DNA of 64,000 bases from Mactromeris polynyma (GCA_032209605.1 JASFXZ010000004.1:34940401-35004400); one strand, 5' to 3'. Positions 50,739 through 63,236 are shown, numbered from the stretch's first letter. Notes: generated by a model from the sequence alone, not told the origin. Made by a program: numbers and translations.

Positions 50739-51604
50739 ACGGTCCTAGTCCTGCGTCAACGTACGACTCTCACAGCTGTCGTAGCTTGTTTTTAACATGT
50801 TAAAAAGCCTTAAGACTCGACTCTCCAGCCCTACATAGTCTTGCATTCACGTACGTCCGACTTACGACAACTTGTGTCAAGTCTTAGGTTGTCTTGACAA
50901 ATACTGGGCTAGACCGACCACTCTTCATTCCTGGTTCTAGGGAACGCCGGAAGTTTGTTTGCCGTCTCGTCAGCCTAATGGAGACGCGCTGTAGCAATGC
51001 ATAGAACATGTTGGGCTCCATACGCAGGTAGTTCATGAAGTCACATTGGGACTCCCGTTCAAGCTTACGCATGATTCTCGTATGTACGAAAAAGTTGATT
51101 TCGCTGTATCCATTGCCGGACCCACCAGCGCCTCCTCCTTCTACTTATTAAACGAACGACGTCTAATCAGGGCTAGAATGTTTATGTCTTCGACCTGCTG
51201 CTGCTGTAACAATTTTAATGTCACTAGGTCTGAGCCCAGACTTTCTGGTGAAACACCGAAGTTGTTCCTATGAAATGGAAAGCCCGCATCGCACTAATTT
51301 TATATAGTCCGTGCTGATAGACAATACTATGTACGTCGTCGTGTGTCAGTAGTGCGTTGACGTGCATCGTCGTATCTATATGATGCACCACAGACGCTCG
51401 ACGACGTACGTCAACGCACGTCAGTTTTTCACAGATTGTCGTACGACGCTCTTTTCTCAGGTCCTGCGTCGTCGCAGGACTAACGCAAGACTCTCTCCCA
51501 ACACTACTTTTGTCGTGGCAAATCCTACAACTACTTGAACAACTGTCTAAAACCGAGGAGTCCTACGACTGAAAAGTCGTACGTCTCAGTGTGACTGGGG
51601 CTTT
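50739..51604 (-). mobile_element. PIF/Harbinger deletion derivative
   Basis: An element of about 870 bp with degenerate inverted ends. The right end read inward is AAAGCCCCAGTCACACTGAG then ACGTACGACT; the left is AACGGTCCTAGTCCTGCGTC then AACGTACGACT. Subterminal regions are GC-rich and full of GTACGTC/GACGTAC motifs; 51330-51420 can itself fold (GTACGTCGTCG facing CGACGACGTAC). It encloses the remains of a HARBI1-like nuclease. The rest of the nuclease and the Myb-like partner are absent, so it cannot move by itself. Confidence 0.75.
50884..51273 (-). pseudogene. HARBI1-like nuclease, N-terminal remnant
   Basis: Three pieces in different frames, in the right order: QQQQVEDINILALIRRRSF, then RRRRRWWVRQWIQRNQLF (from the CT-rich stretch at 51131-51142), then an ATG-led frame from 51072. 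That frame contains LERESQCDFMNYLRMEPNMF and RRQTNFRRSLEPGMK. The arginine run before WWVR and the NYLRM-x-P-x-MF ... TNFR-x-L-x-PG pattern are hallmarks of Harbinger nuclease N-termini. Homology stops after PGMK, before the catalytic DDE residues. Two frameshifts and a large deletion make it non-functional. Confidence 0.78.
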
Positions 51605-54051
51605 ACGTGACACAATAACAAGGTAACGGAATCGAGATAATATGGGTCAATAACTTCTTTAAAACTGATTGGCAAGATGACAACAGAAAACACTAAGAAT
51701 CAGCTACTGTTACTGTAAATACAATTGTATTCAACTTTGACTGGTAAAAGATAAAACTTAATTGACCATTGATATCAGGGTGTAAATAATGTTGGCATCA
51801 TGGGTATTTTACACAAAAAAATACATATATTCGTAATTAACCCTTAATGTGAAAATGGTCTGTTTTCATTAATGGTCGTTTTTTACTTTTCATCTCTTAT
51901 ATGATGACCATGTGGTAGTTTCAAAATGCCCGATTTTTATTTCGTTTCAGAAAACAACGGTTAATAAGTTCGATATTGACGTGTTTCTTAGCCGAAAATA
52001 ACAGCTTTTAGGCATTTAAAAAACAGATGGGATTTGCTGTGACCATCAATCTGACCAATCGGAGAGATTTTCCGAATTAATCGTCAGGATTGCGAGCAGG
52101 GAATGACATTAGAATACATGTGAATCAAAAGGTGGTTCAAGTAAAGGAAACGACATGTTAATTAGCTTATGCATGAACTTCTTCAGTGTCTTCCGGAAGA
52201 TAGTTGAGCGTTAAATTTCTTATTTCTTCAAAACATTTCATGTTCTTCGAAACATAATAAGTTTTCGCTGGCAAATATATCGTACCATGTTAAGTATGTA
52301 AACGTGCTGTTTGATAATTTACGTACACTAATCACTGTATTTCACTGTACTCTATCGGCATACACTATCTGCACAGATCATTTCTTCTCCCTCATCATTT
52401 ATCTATCGACCATACAAACACTTTGTCAGGTGGAAAATAACAGTCATTAATTTTATAGTTTACAATTTAAGTCACATGACTACGTGGATGGCAATAGAAG
52501 AGCCAGAAGGCGATACAAGGAGGTAATGTGTCCCTGTGATACACTCAGAGAAGGCATAATGAATACAATTTCAAACAATTTGGTGAGGTTCCAATTAGGG
52601 CTATATTACAATTTTGCAATTATCTAATGGATATACCGGTATTTCATGCTATTGAAATTCAATTACATTCAGTTACTAAACAAATCAATTAATGCGGAGG
52701 TAAAAGTCAATGTTATAACATAACGGGATAATTGCTTTCACGGGTACAATTTAGTAGTAGCTTTGTTTACTAATAGTGGGCATATTGTAATGACCAACGG
52801 ATATTTAATTAAGTATAAAGTTCACACCTTCCACAGAATCAGATTCACTCTCTAGTTGAGGTGAAATACCGCATTGCCAGAAATCCCAAGCAAATCGCTG
52901 GCTTATTGATGAAATTGTCTCCCTTGAAAAAACGGTCTCGGTGGAACGATTTGTCAGGCCGCCTCAATTTGTTGCTATAGAAATATAGAGTAAACAGTTT
53001 TTTAGATTATCATATTAATATTGTTGTTATTTAATTCACATAATTTATTCACATATGAGCACACTCTTCAATGTTTCCTTCTTAAAATGATATAAATCAT
53101 TTTATGATTGATTATTATCTTCATGCTTCCCTGTTTGATCTGAAATTGTTACTACTGATCCTTATACCTTTAACTGAAAAACACACGAAAAACTGTAATT
53201 TTATAAAATATTCCATTTTTAGATTTGAATGTTTGATTTAAATTAGCAATGTATTTGAAAAAAAAATGATAATACAAAATCTCGAGTTTTTTCCAATAAT
53301 TTTGAATACACAATATATCGCGGTGTACGCGTGATCGGTATCCAACAGTGCGTGCGCAGCATGACATCTAATTGAAGTGATCAAGCCGGATGCAGCGATT
53401 ATACAAGCTGTTCATTAGCAATTAGCGCTCTTTATAGAGAAACATTTGGGGGGAAATGTGACATTTTATAGAATAGCCTTGAAATAAAATATTGGAGTAG
53501 TTAATTATAAATTGACTTTTTAATTTGTAAAGGTGTAAAATTTAAAATAGTATAACACGATTACAATAAATATATTTTTTTATAATGATATTGTTTAACT
53601 TGATATTCAAAAGTGAAAATATGATATTAATATTGTAATACAGATGTTACAATTATTTAGACAAATAGCCTGCATAACTTATGTAATGTAAATTTAAAAC
53701 CACTAGGTTTGATATTCGTTTTATAAGTTTTATATCGTTTTTCGAGAAAAGAGACGAAAGAGAGATCATTCAATGAAAAATATACACTAAATACTTTTCG
53801 TATGCATAATTTCACTCCAATAGTAAGACAACAATAGTAAGACAACGTAGCTTGATGTTTTTTGCAAAAATGATAAATCTTATCACTTATGACTTTTGTG
53901 TAAAATTTGAAAATTAATGCATCCAGATTTTATTTCTAAATCATAGACTAGTCAGGATCCCATTATAGTGCTCAAAACGTGCTTTTTAATTGAATGTTTG
54001 TTTGCAATATATTAAACAAATACCCGAATATAAACAATGCAAAACTACATA
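51605..54051. other. AT-rich spacer, nothing recognised
   Basis: No supported gene. The phrase TTGTCTCCCTTG at about 52917 recurs inverted (AAGGGAGACAATTCAATTAG) at about 54560, suggesting an old dispersed element. Confidence 0.45.
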
Positions 54052-54170
54052 GAACAGAACAGAACACTTTATTCAAACTACAGGCGCAAATGTTATACTT
54101 ATTGTCCGGCGTACATACTTGTACATAATATATCACAATTATTTCAATTAGATATTATCACCAATGCACA
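54052..54170 (-). mobile_element. LINE 3' tail, minus strand
   Basis: On the minus strand the end reads GCGCCTGTAGTTTGAATAAA followed by GTGTTCTGTTCTGTTC, that is, an AATAAA next to a short GTTCT tandem tail. This layout is usual for 3'-truncated copies of LINEs that use short-repeat tails. Upstream sequence is too short to classify. Confidence 0.6.
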
Positions 54171-55200
54171 CAATTTATGATGACGGTATAAATAATTGCA
54201 TTCCACCGTCAAAAATACGAGATCATGTTTTTAAATGTAACATACAAAATAAGTAGTTGTATTTTGTCAGTGTCATTATAATTTCTGTTGAAAAAAGACA
54301 AATGTAGCTTTGCGATGATAGAAAGCTAAGTAGCTACCATCTGCAAAAAAACAAGACAAAACCTTATGGTGCATAATTCAATTTATTTGTTTCGAAATAT
54401 AAGTATCATAAATGCATAATACATTCTGATAAATTAGTACAGCCCGGGGCAATATCATTATGCTGACTAAACACAGCGGGGTGGCTAATCAAGGCGCGAA
54501 CGAATATCGACCCAGTATTGATTTTTTATCCGAGACGCATTCCTCGCGATCGATGTCTAAGGGAGACAATTCAATTAGTCTCGCACCTTGGAGAATCAGG
54601 GATAATCAAGGGAGACTATCAAGTTAAGATCTTAAACATTTCTGGCAATGGATAGTTCAACATTATTGTGCGACACACACAAGACGTTGTATGTCGGCAT
54701 TTTTGCTCAGTTTAAACACTTTTTAAGGTATTTGAATACTTTCGTTCATTATTACTTTAATTATTCATTTAAAGATTCGTTAGACAACAAAGCAAGCAGA
54801 CTTCCAAAAATTGGTCAAAATTCAATATATCGTCGCATTATTTCCAGCTCCCCATAACTTGTTTTTCGTCTTATGAGAAAATCAACTTAAACGTTTAACC
54901 CTTTTGAGATAAGTGTTAGATACGAGGTTATGGAACTGCATTTTATTTCAGTTATATGCATGCCAGAACAATATAGGTAGTATAGATAGAAAGAGCTTGG
55001 AAAGACGGTTTGAACGTACTAAATACGCAAAACCGCCAACATCTGAATTACGGGGTTCTGGAAATAAGGCCACGATATTCATAATTTGTATTGTTTCGTT
55101 TCAGATAGAGACAGGAGTGAATGCAATCAGTGCAACATCTATATGTAGATATATACATCATATACGGTATGTGGGCATTTATACTACATGTAGTAATATC
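54171..55200. other. Spacer
   Basis: Includes the phrase GGGGTTCTGGAAATAAGG (55052-55069) shared with 37.8 kb and a GC-richer stretch near 54480-54560. The 138-codon frame at 54913-55329 starts at a non-ATG codon, runs into the MITE at 55201, and is not considered a gene. Confidence 0.45.
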
Positions 55201-55380
55201 TACAGTAAAACCTCACTTAAACACCACCTCAATAATAAGACTTCCTCAAAATTAAGAACACAGTTTTCAAGTCCATTTTCACTGTTTTGCTCTTTATTCA
55301 ACCTTTATATTAAGACCAACTCACTATAAGGCAAGTTTTAAGAGTCCCAATGGTATTCTCATTATTGAGGTTTTACTGTA
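55201..55380 (+). mobile_element. pogo-like MITE, family 2, copy 2 (intact ends)
   Basis: A 180-bp element with perfect 15-base inverted ends, TACAGTAAAACCTCA and TGAGGTTTTACTGTA, including the TA target duplication. The interior is non-coding and matches 48172-48356 along its whole length. This is the best-preserved copy and defines the family's termini. Confidence 0.9.
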
Positions 55381-55582
55381 TTGTATGAATTGCTGTATTA
55401 AAATACAATTTCCTGGTCATAACGGTAATAAATAACAAAAAGATGAACAAAAGAAGACGAATCTTTGTCTCTCAAATTTTTTTCAATTTGTTGTACCACG
55501 TATATGAAGATGTGACATTGTGGTTAAGCAATTTTACAATAATAGTGAGCCAAATTTTGAAATAAACATGACTAGGAAAATG

Positions 55583-55738
55583 GTAACTGTAAAAGTACAT
55601 CACGCTTAAATACCACATCAAAACTCGAACTAGCTCGTTAATGACACTGTATTTTCTTTTTGTATACCACAACTCAATCACCAAACCGCCTCATTAATAA
55701 GACCGACTTCCTTATCAAACTGTGGTTTTACTGCAATG
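55583..55738 (+). mobile_element. pogo-like MITE, family 2, degenerate copy 3
   Basis: Starts AACTGTAAAAGTACATCACG with a following TTAAATACCAC and ends CTGTGGTTTTACTGCA, echoing the ends of the 55201 element. The phrase CATTAATAAGACC inside echoes AATAATAAGAC. It lies only about 200 bases from the intact copy. Confidence 0.55.
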
Positions 55739-55800
55739 TATGATTGTGTTTTGTGTTTCATAGTAACTACTAGATGAGTGTTGGTCTGGATTATAATGTC
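55739..55800 (+). repeat. Dispersed repeat shared with 57278-57330
   Basis: TATGATTGTGTTTTGTGTTT followed by a short variable part and ACTACTAGATGAGTGTTGGTC occurs here and, as ACTACTAGATGGGTGTTGGTC, at 57278-57330. Both copies follow an AATAAGACC-containing MITE fragment, so the pair may be one longer composite repeat. Confidence 0.6.
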
Positions 55801-55929
55801 ATGTTATGTACGTCTTTGAATTATTGTTTATTTGTCTGCAAGGTTTGATTTATGTATTATCGATGGCCATATCGTAAATTGGTTTAAATATAATATACGA
55901 GAACTAGCTGTTAAATCGAATTAACTGCC

Positions 55930-56145
55930 AGTAAACATACAGGGAACACCACATAAGACAATGCCTCTTCACCAGACATACCTCCGGGAAAACAACATTC
56001 CATACAACAAAAGGCATTTCATGAGGCGCAAGGGTAAATACCTAAGGGAACAGAGGCACAAAGAATGGCCTAGCCGACTATAAGGGATAACTAAGGATAA
56101 TCAAAGAGGACAAACAGGGTTGAATTTAATAGACGGAACACAGTC
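55930..56145 (-). repeat. Dispersed repeat R1, copy D (inverted)
   Basis: Read on the minus strand it follows the R1 order: TTTGTCCTCTTTGATTATCC, GGCCATTCTTTGTGCCTCTG, TATTTACCCTTGCGCCTC, TTTTCCCGGAGGTATGTCTG, GAGGCATTGTCTTATGTGG. It combines the 5' part seen at 30.5 kb with the 3' part seen at 43.9 kb. Confidence 0.75.
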
Positions 56146-56241
56146 ATTCAGAATATATAAACAGAAACATTGAGCAATTTGTTATTTAATGTTAAAAAGC
56201 ATTTGCTATATCTATTCTGCATGACATTCCTGTATTATCAT

Positions 56242-56345
56242 AACAGAACAGAACAGAACAGAACAGAACAGAACATAGAGTTTATTGTTGACTTGAGCAA
56301 TTACAGCTCATCGTCATTAACACATATTTACACAAATACATCATC
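56242..56345 (-). mobile_element. LINE 3' tail, minus strand, with seven-unit GTTCT run
   Basis: The plus strand has AACAG repeated six times plus AACAT (56242-56276). On the minus strand this follows GAGCTGTAATTGCTC (a four-base-pair hairpin) and AATAAACTCTAT. Same design as the 54-kb tail. It is a 3' end of a LINE; the microsatellite is its tail. Confidence 0.65.
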
Positions 56346-57204
56346 ATGTAATGTGGAAAAATAATTTTATACAAATATTGAATAACATCAATTACATAGT
56401 AATATGTAGAGATGAATAGTACATGTGATTGTATAAACAGATAATAACAAAACAAAATGGGAATGGGAATAAACTCAATTGATTCTAACATTTAAGTATG
56501 ATATTTCTCTGATTAAGTGTGTGTTTAGTTAAAAAGGCCAAGCTATAAATAGTTTGTTCTCTCATTTGAATGAAGTAATTCTAAAACATTAAACATAGAA
56601 GGTCTTTTATAATAATAGGTTTTAATATATTTCCTACGTAAAAGTTCGAAAGAAGGACACATGCACGTGAAGTTATCACTCTATCTCGGATTCGCTTCAA
56701 TTTGATTACATGTGCTCAAATAATTTGAACATACGCATTATATAAACAGCAAATTTCATTACACAAGTACTCAACTGATCCGTCGCTCATGATAAAGAAA
56801 CCCAGACACTACTATAGTTTGTCTATGTAGATATCCTGTCTAACAGATTAATTTGTTTTCTTTAAATTAAGATAGGCACTGAGCGCCAGTGACCACTAAA
56901 GCCAAACAGTAAACTTGTTGAAATTAAACATTTGTTTAGACAGTGGCTAGACAATCCATTACGTTGCTTCCGAAATCTTGATCAAATTCAATTCATTTTT
57001 CAAATGTAGTAGTCCAAAAAGGTTATCGTAAAATGTTGTGGCGATGTGTTTGTCGATTATCAGAATGAAACAACACGTGTTCTTTAAATTCAAAATTACT
57101 GTCTGTCTGCTGACTATGTACTTTTGTAAGAAACAATAATTATATTATCCGTAATCCTATTGCGCGGGAATCGTACAGTACTTAGAAATCCCATAATGAT
57201 AATC
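56346..57204. other. AT-rich spacer, nothing recognised
   Basis: No supported gene or repeat. Confidence 0.45.
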
Positions 57205-57425
57205 TCATAAATAAGACCAACTTTCTTCAGAACCAATGGCGGTGTCTTTCTATGTAGGTTCCACTATGCAAAGAGTATATGATTGTGTTTTGTGTTTCCT
57301 TGTCACTACTAGATGGGTGTTGGTCGGCAAAATACTTATATGTTGTGTAATAACCCAAAGGGACTTGATCTTTTCCATCTATTAATTTGTTCTGTTATTC
57401 TGTTATATTTTCCATCCATTAGTCC
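57205..57425. repeat. Composite of dispersed-repeat fragments
   Basis: In order: an inverted copy of the GACCAACTTTCTTCAGAACC motif (57215-57237); the TATGATTGTGTTTTGTGTTT repeat (57278-57330); and an R1 scrap with CTTTTCCATCTATTAAT and TTTTCCATCCATTAGTCCCC (57365-57425). Nested or serial insertion is likely. Confidence 0.55.
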
Positions 57426-59289
57426 CCCCGTTTATATGTCCATGTAATACATTCACCATACTGTGTTTGTCGTCTCTTATCTGCAGATATTTTCTCATTA
57501 ACACTGTTCGTATCATGTGGGTGATTGGTGATAAGTGTAGGGCTCGATGAACCATTGAATTAGTTTCAAATCCCCGTGGTGTTGTTATCACTGACGATAT
57601 TCCTATTGTCAGCATTTGTGTCCTGTCCAGATTGTCTTTGTGTTTCTTTAAGTCTATGTATAATGTATCTATTGTATGGTGGTGAAGTCGCCATGTGTAT
57701 TGACATGTTTATTAATATACACATTTATGGATTAACTCTATACACTATATAGTAAATTTGCACTTGTAGAATTATTTTTGATGATGTTTTACATTCCAGT
57801 AAAGTCAGACACAATTTTGGTTAAGTAGTTTTAACATCAAATGTATTTTTGGAAAGGCGAGAAAGTATACTAGCTTATGCTATCAAGTTTTTTTTTCCAA
57901 ATTATATAAAAAAAACTATAAAAAAACTAGATTTTCAATTCATTTTTGTGAAAAATGGTAAAGTTTACTCGATTTCGCAGATAGATGTACAGTATGCCTG
58001 CCAGACTAAAATAATTTTCATCACTTATTGCCCACCAGCCGTCAATTACTTTGTACCAATTTAAACAACATTTGTCGGCAGTGATACTCATATATAAGAA
58101 ACATTGACATAATATTAGGTGGGAAATATTTAAATGTCGGACCACATTTGGATTTGTCAGGAAACAGGTTGTTGTTTATAGTTGTGTAAGTATGTATTAA
58201 ATTAACAAAATGACGAGTGTATGCCGGCTAGTTCAAGCCAATGGAACATTTTGAATGATTTTCGTTCCAGATTTGTTCTGAAGTATTGACCGTTTGTATA
58301 AAGCCAATGATCTCAAAACGTTCGACCGGAAGTAAATAATACCTTAGAATATATGTATATAAAACCTAAGTAAGATTAATTATAATATCTATAATTTCTA
58401 TGGCAGTTAAAGCTATATACTCAATACACATTCACATAATCTTATTTACACATGCTGTCATAATTATTGGACACAAGCTAACCGTTGTAAGCGGTCCATT
58501 GATTGGATAAGTGCACCTGTCGGTTCGCCTGTCCAAAATTGACAATATCCGTTGTAGGAGAGTTGTAAAGCAGAGGGTGATTATGACGTTATCAGAATAA
58601 GCACTCGATGCTAAAGGAAAGTCGGTTGTACTTATTAAAGATATTAAAGACAATTTAATGACAATACGGGATGGAGCACGTTAAAAATGTTTACCTTCTG
58701 ATGAGCAAGCTATATCTTGATAAAAATTGACAAAACGTCGCCTTAATTATACACTGACGTAAGTGGCATTGTATTAGTTTTGAGAAATAAACGTTTAAAT
58801 TTTGAAGAGTCAATAACTTTTTTGACTTACGACTTTGTGGAATCGGAGTTTAGTCTATTTAGTACAGTTATACAGGGTAACAAGTCTCACCATCATTTAG
58901 AGCTCAAAGAGACGAACAAAACGATACCAAACACTCAATAATATTGCCAAAAAATGACGTACGTCCCTCTGGAATTAAGCCGAAGAACAGTTCACCACAG
59001 TCTGTCTGTACAAACACCGACCAATTATTTAATAAATTTTAGACGCTTTTTCCAATTGTTGTTTTTGTCAAAAGAGACAAAAGTACATAAGAAATTCCAT
59101 TTGTGAATAACAACATGCGATACATCTGTAATAAAGTGCTTAAAATCGAAGTGTGGGTTGTTTTGGAATAGTACAGAAATGTGTGTTATTTAAATGTCAA
59201 TTGGAATGCCCCATCTGTTTTATTACATATCGGAGTCTATAAAACGAATGGGATGAAACAATTTTAAAGTTCAAGAGGTGCAGCTCCTT
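57426..59289. other. AT-rich spacer, nothing recognised
   Basis: Short frames on both strands without recognisable families. A GAAAGTCGGTTGTACTTATT phrase near 58618 is a further weak echo of the MITE motif. Confidence 0.45.
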
Positions 59290-59412
59290 GTGGAAGGGTA
59301 AGTTAGTACTGGTTAGAATTCAGTCCAGGAAAAACGTGTTAGGTGAACCGGCCGCCGTATATAACTGAAATATTGTTGAGAAACGGCGTTGAACCCGATG
59401 AAACAAATCAAG
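59290..59412 (+). mobile_element. SINE 3' tail
   Basis: The phrase GGCCGCCGTATATAACTGAA, TATTGTTGAGAAACGGCGTT, GAACCC and an ACAAATCA end (59349-59410) is of the type found at the 3' end of many bivalve SINEs (an ATAACTGAAATATTG core followed by a GGCGTTAAACC-like end and AAAC-rich tail). The tRNA-like head is not visible. The clade link is from memory of such repeats, not from a search. Confidence 0.5.
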
Positions 59413-61289
59413 AGGTGCAGAGCATAAATCCCCATACAACATTCAAATGCTTATGTACAGTGTATGAAGATTAATTGAAAGCGATGTGCAATCCGTACTG
59501 TTTTAACATTGATTACAGATGGTTACAGAATATCCTGTCAAATACTTAAATTAAATGTAGGAAATGCCATATTTACAAATCTGAACTTCCCTAGAAAGAT
59601 CTAGACATAGGAAAGGGAGAGGTACACACAGGGAGGGACACAACAACAATACCAATATCGCGAATAATGTATTATTTTAATGTCTTTATTAGTTGTTACC
59701 GATTCAGTATTTAGTTTTGTTTAAATTTAAACGACAATTAAAACCTGCTATTATTATGCAACTGTACACTGGTTACAACACCACTTGACTAACCTCACAA
59801 GTGTGTAAGATAAGATTTTTCAAGTCGGCACGATAATCAGCATTACAACATCAGCCCGTGTGAGGTTTTGAACAACAGAATGTAATGTAAAACATTCTTA
59901 AAAGGTACAAAGCAATAGGGCCATAAAATATGCTAACATTCAATACATTGTAAAAGAAATATAATCACTAATATATCATATAGGTTGAAAACAATATTGT
60001 ATATTTCAATTGATATAAATTATAAAGGAAAATCACATATTGTATTTTTTGTTAAAAAGCAATGATACCGTGATAAGGTGGTATTTGGTTTGTTTGTTCT
60101 TTTGTCCCGTGGTGACATGTGTGACATTTATGTCATTTTATGTTGTAATCTTTCTTTTTCAGCCTACGTCTTAGTGTCAAATTCCAATTTCCATAGTATT
60201 TTTTGTGTTTCGCTGTTGAGAGCTTTTTTGAATTGATGGTCGAATTAAGGACATGATGTTTACAAACAACCGTAACAATACTGAGACAATCTGGTGGCAA
60301 ACTACGTAGCATTTATGACCTGAGGCATTCTGAATGATACAATGGAATAATTATCTCAGCAACATGATTAGAGTCATTCTGTAACAATATTGTAATTGTA
60401 TTTTCCCCCCGAAAAATCGAACACAAAACGTCAAACCTAGAATGCCCAATTAACACAACACATTATATGTAAGGCGTGTTCACATGGAAGTTAAATGTTT
60501 GCGAAACAGCCCAATACCAAATTATTAATAACATATTGCTCACACAACGTCCTTTGATTTACACCAGACGTTTAAAGAATACGATAATGCTGTCAAATTG
60601 GCTGTTGAAATGTTATACACATTAAACATTTGTAAATTGCCAAATTCGAAAGAAAGGTGTGGGTGAATGTGGATTTAAAGACTTCAATTAAAGAGATTGG
60701 CAATAATGTCTCCGGGAAATCTTTTCCAAAGACAATTATCTTCGATTATCATTCTTACTTAACGTTAACATTCCAATTTACATTTAATCACCGTATCTGC
60801 GTATAGGCAACTCATCAAAAATCAAATATAATATTTTCTAGCGCGTTTATTTTTTGGTATGAAAGACATAGTCGAGTTTAAAATTAGAAACAGTCTCAAC
60901 GCACACGTTACGTAGAACATCATAGTAGTAATAATTGACCCGAGACAGCAATGTCTGTGTTTGTTTGCTCAAGACTGAAATGGCACAGCGCAGTAACAAT
61001 TATGGATATTACCAATATCAGTCATTAGATAATTAAGAGTTTGTTGAGTATTTTTGGACAGATCTCTGTCGTCTGATAATACAACGTGTTCACTGACGTT
61101 ACATTGCTTGTAAATATTGTTTCTGGTTATAATGAAATAATGCATAGGCTTTGGTTGTTGATATTGGCCAATACACCGCAGACGATAAGAATATTACTTA
61201 TACATGTTATACAGGATTCAAGTATCAGAAGAAGAAACACACTTCATTGCGTCCTTAGAAAATAGAAATGCTTTCCCTAAATGAATTAC
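59413..61289. other. AT-rich spacer, nothing recognised
   Basis: No supported gene, RNA or repeat. Confidence 0.45.
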
Positions 61290-61560
61290 ATATAATATCA
61301 TGTACATGTGTTCTGCCCCCATCAGTCGAAGAATGGTGATGGGGCTTGAAGAGGTTACTCCTGTCCGCCCGTTCTTCCGTTCGTCCATCCATCGGTGCAA
61401 ACATTGGTTTACCGATCATTATCTCTTAAACGGATGGTGAATTCAATTCATACTGGGCATCTAAGTATAGGATAATGATATACATGTCATGTTTGATTTC
61501 GCTTATACACCGCGCCGATATTGGGGGAATTATGGCCCTGTTTCGACTTAAAAAAAATGG
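61290..61560 (+). repeat. Probable dispersed repeat with a GTCCG/CGTCCATC motif
   Basis: Contains GTCCGCCCGTTCTTCCGTTC, GTCCATCCATCGG, then AACATTGGTTTACCGATCAT, CTTAAACGGATGG and TTATGGCCCTGTTTCGACTT. The order (short GTCC-type repeats, then a 'disturbed readout' of a conserved body) resembles dispersed repeats seen in molluscs. Only one copy is in this window, so the call rests on resemblance. Confidence 0.4.
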
Positions 61561-63236
61561 GTCTTTAACCAATAACGTTCTAATTCATATTGCTCCAAAA
61601 TTAAATAATCATTACGAACAAACTTTTTGCATTCTACTGAAAAGCACTCAGTGGAGGAATCCGTGTCCTATGTACGCATCTAATCCTCCAGTACTACATT
61701 ATTAGTTATACAGGTTGTTGAGACGGCAAATCCGTGTTTTCATAAGAATTTAGCTTAAACAAGCAATGTTGAAAGATGCCTAGCTCTAGATCTAATAATT
61801 AGATCTGTACATTTTTGCTGTTTTTGGTTCATACAATTGTTAAGAGTGTTTTTGTAATGTATAATATCAGTAATTAAAACGTATTCCTTTTACTTGCTGT
61901 AGATCAATTTTTTTTATTTCTCTCACACGTTATATTGCATGAAAATTAATTGCATTACCCCATAAGGTACATCAATAGACATGGTTAAGCGCGCGCTTGC
62001 ACTCTAACTTTTTATTTTCAAGTGTCTGATCACATGGACTTTATCGAGCTGAATTTGGCTCAAACCTTAAAAAATATATCGTTTTGAATATTAAAACAAG
62101 CACACATGTAATTTGTTCAATATTTATTGAATCATGTATGAAGATCAATAGTCAATTTCTAGTAACTTGCGAACATCAAGAGATAAAAGTTTTCGAGTCG
62201 ACTAGTCGGCGAAAATGGTCACGAGGCGCATGAAGGGGAAATGAGTTCGGACGTCATATACCCTGTCAGCGCCGTGTGTATAGAATCCTATACGCGAGCC
62301 TTTAACCAATGAAATTACTGTATTTTTCTTTGCAGTATTATAATATATATTATCGAAAGTACTAAAGCTACTGAAAGAACCTTGTGTTGATTTGTATTGC
62401 AGTACGCAACACTAGTTATAACCGAAATTGATTGAACTATCGCAAATGTGTCCAAATGACGTTAATAATTTCAGATCATAATGTAGTGAAGTTTATCCAA
62501 ATACAAAATGGCAACTAAGCACTTTTAGCCAGTATATGTTTGTCTTTTATGTTTGTATTCGAATTAAAATAGAACCAAAGACAGTATAATTTATATACTA
62601 CGAAACCATGTATTTGCTTATATTTCATGTTACGAGTTTTATCAAGCATTTTATGTCATCTTTTTTCTAGACCATTGTAACTATAAATGTAAAATAATTA
62701 CCAATTTATTTTAGTAACACAGTATCAATTGAGTCAATGCACTTGGAATATATAATTTTTTGACATGTAATAAGACGATGATTTGCGACTTATTGGTAAT
62801 TGTGGCAATCAATGTAAATAGACATCTTCATATTGAACTGTGCCTATAAATGACACACACGTATGACTAGGCGGCCAACACGTTTATTCACTTGATGCCA
62901 TGTACTTGAGTTGGTAAGGACTTGCAGCCTCTCGAATTGATTTTTTTCGCTGGACTTGACATAGTTTGCAAGGCATAAACCATTAACCCCGTATTGTCTG
63001 CAAAGACCTTTTGCTGTCATCGAATGTATTCGTATATGCACCTGATGTAATGTTATGATCGCAATCAATTGAATGGATAGAGTTCACCAATGACAAGCTA
63101 AAAACTAATACGAATTGTATGTCAAGTTATGGAGTTGCACATCAATTGACTAAATAGGCAGTATCTAAGCCATACATGCTAATAACTGTAACGTACATAG
63201 CATAATATACATGGTAAATATATTAGTACATCAAGT
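61561..63236. other. AT-rich spacer, nothing recognised
   Basis: Includes a GCGCGCGCTTGC run near 61990. No gene supported. Confidence 0.45.

Noticed and set aside
51046..51273. Plus-strand 75-codon gene
   Set aside because: Antisense shadow of the HARBI1-like remnant, which has clear family motifs on the minus strand.
56170..56364. Protein with an NRTEQNRTEQN repeat
   Set aside because: The repeat is the AACAG microsatellite tail of a LINE read in frame.
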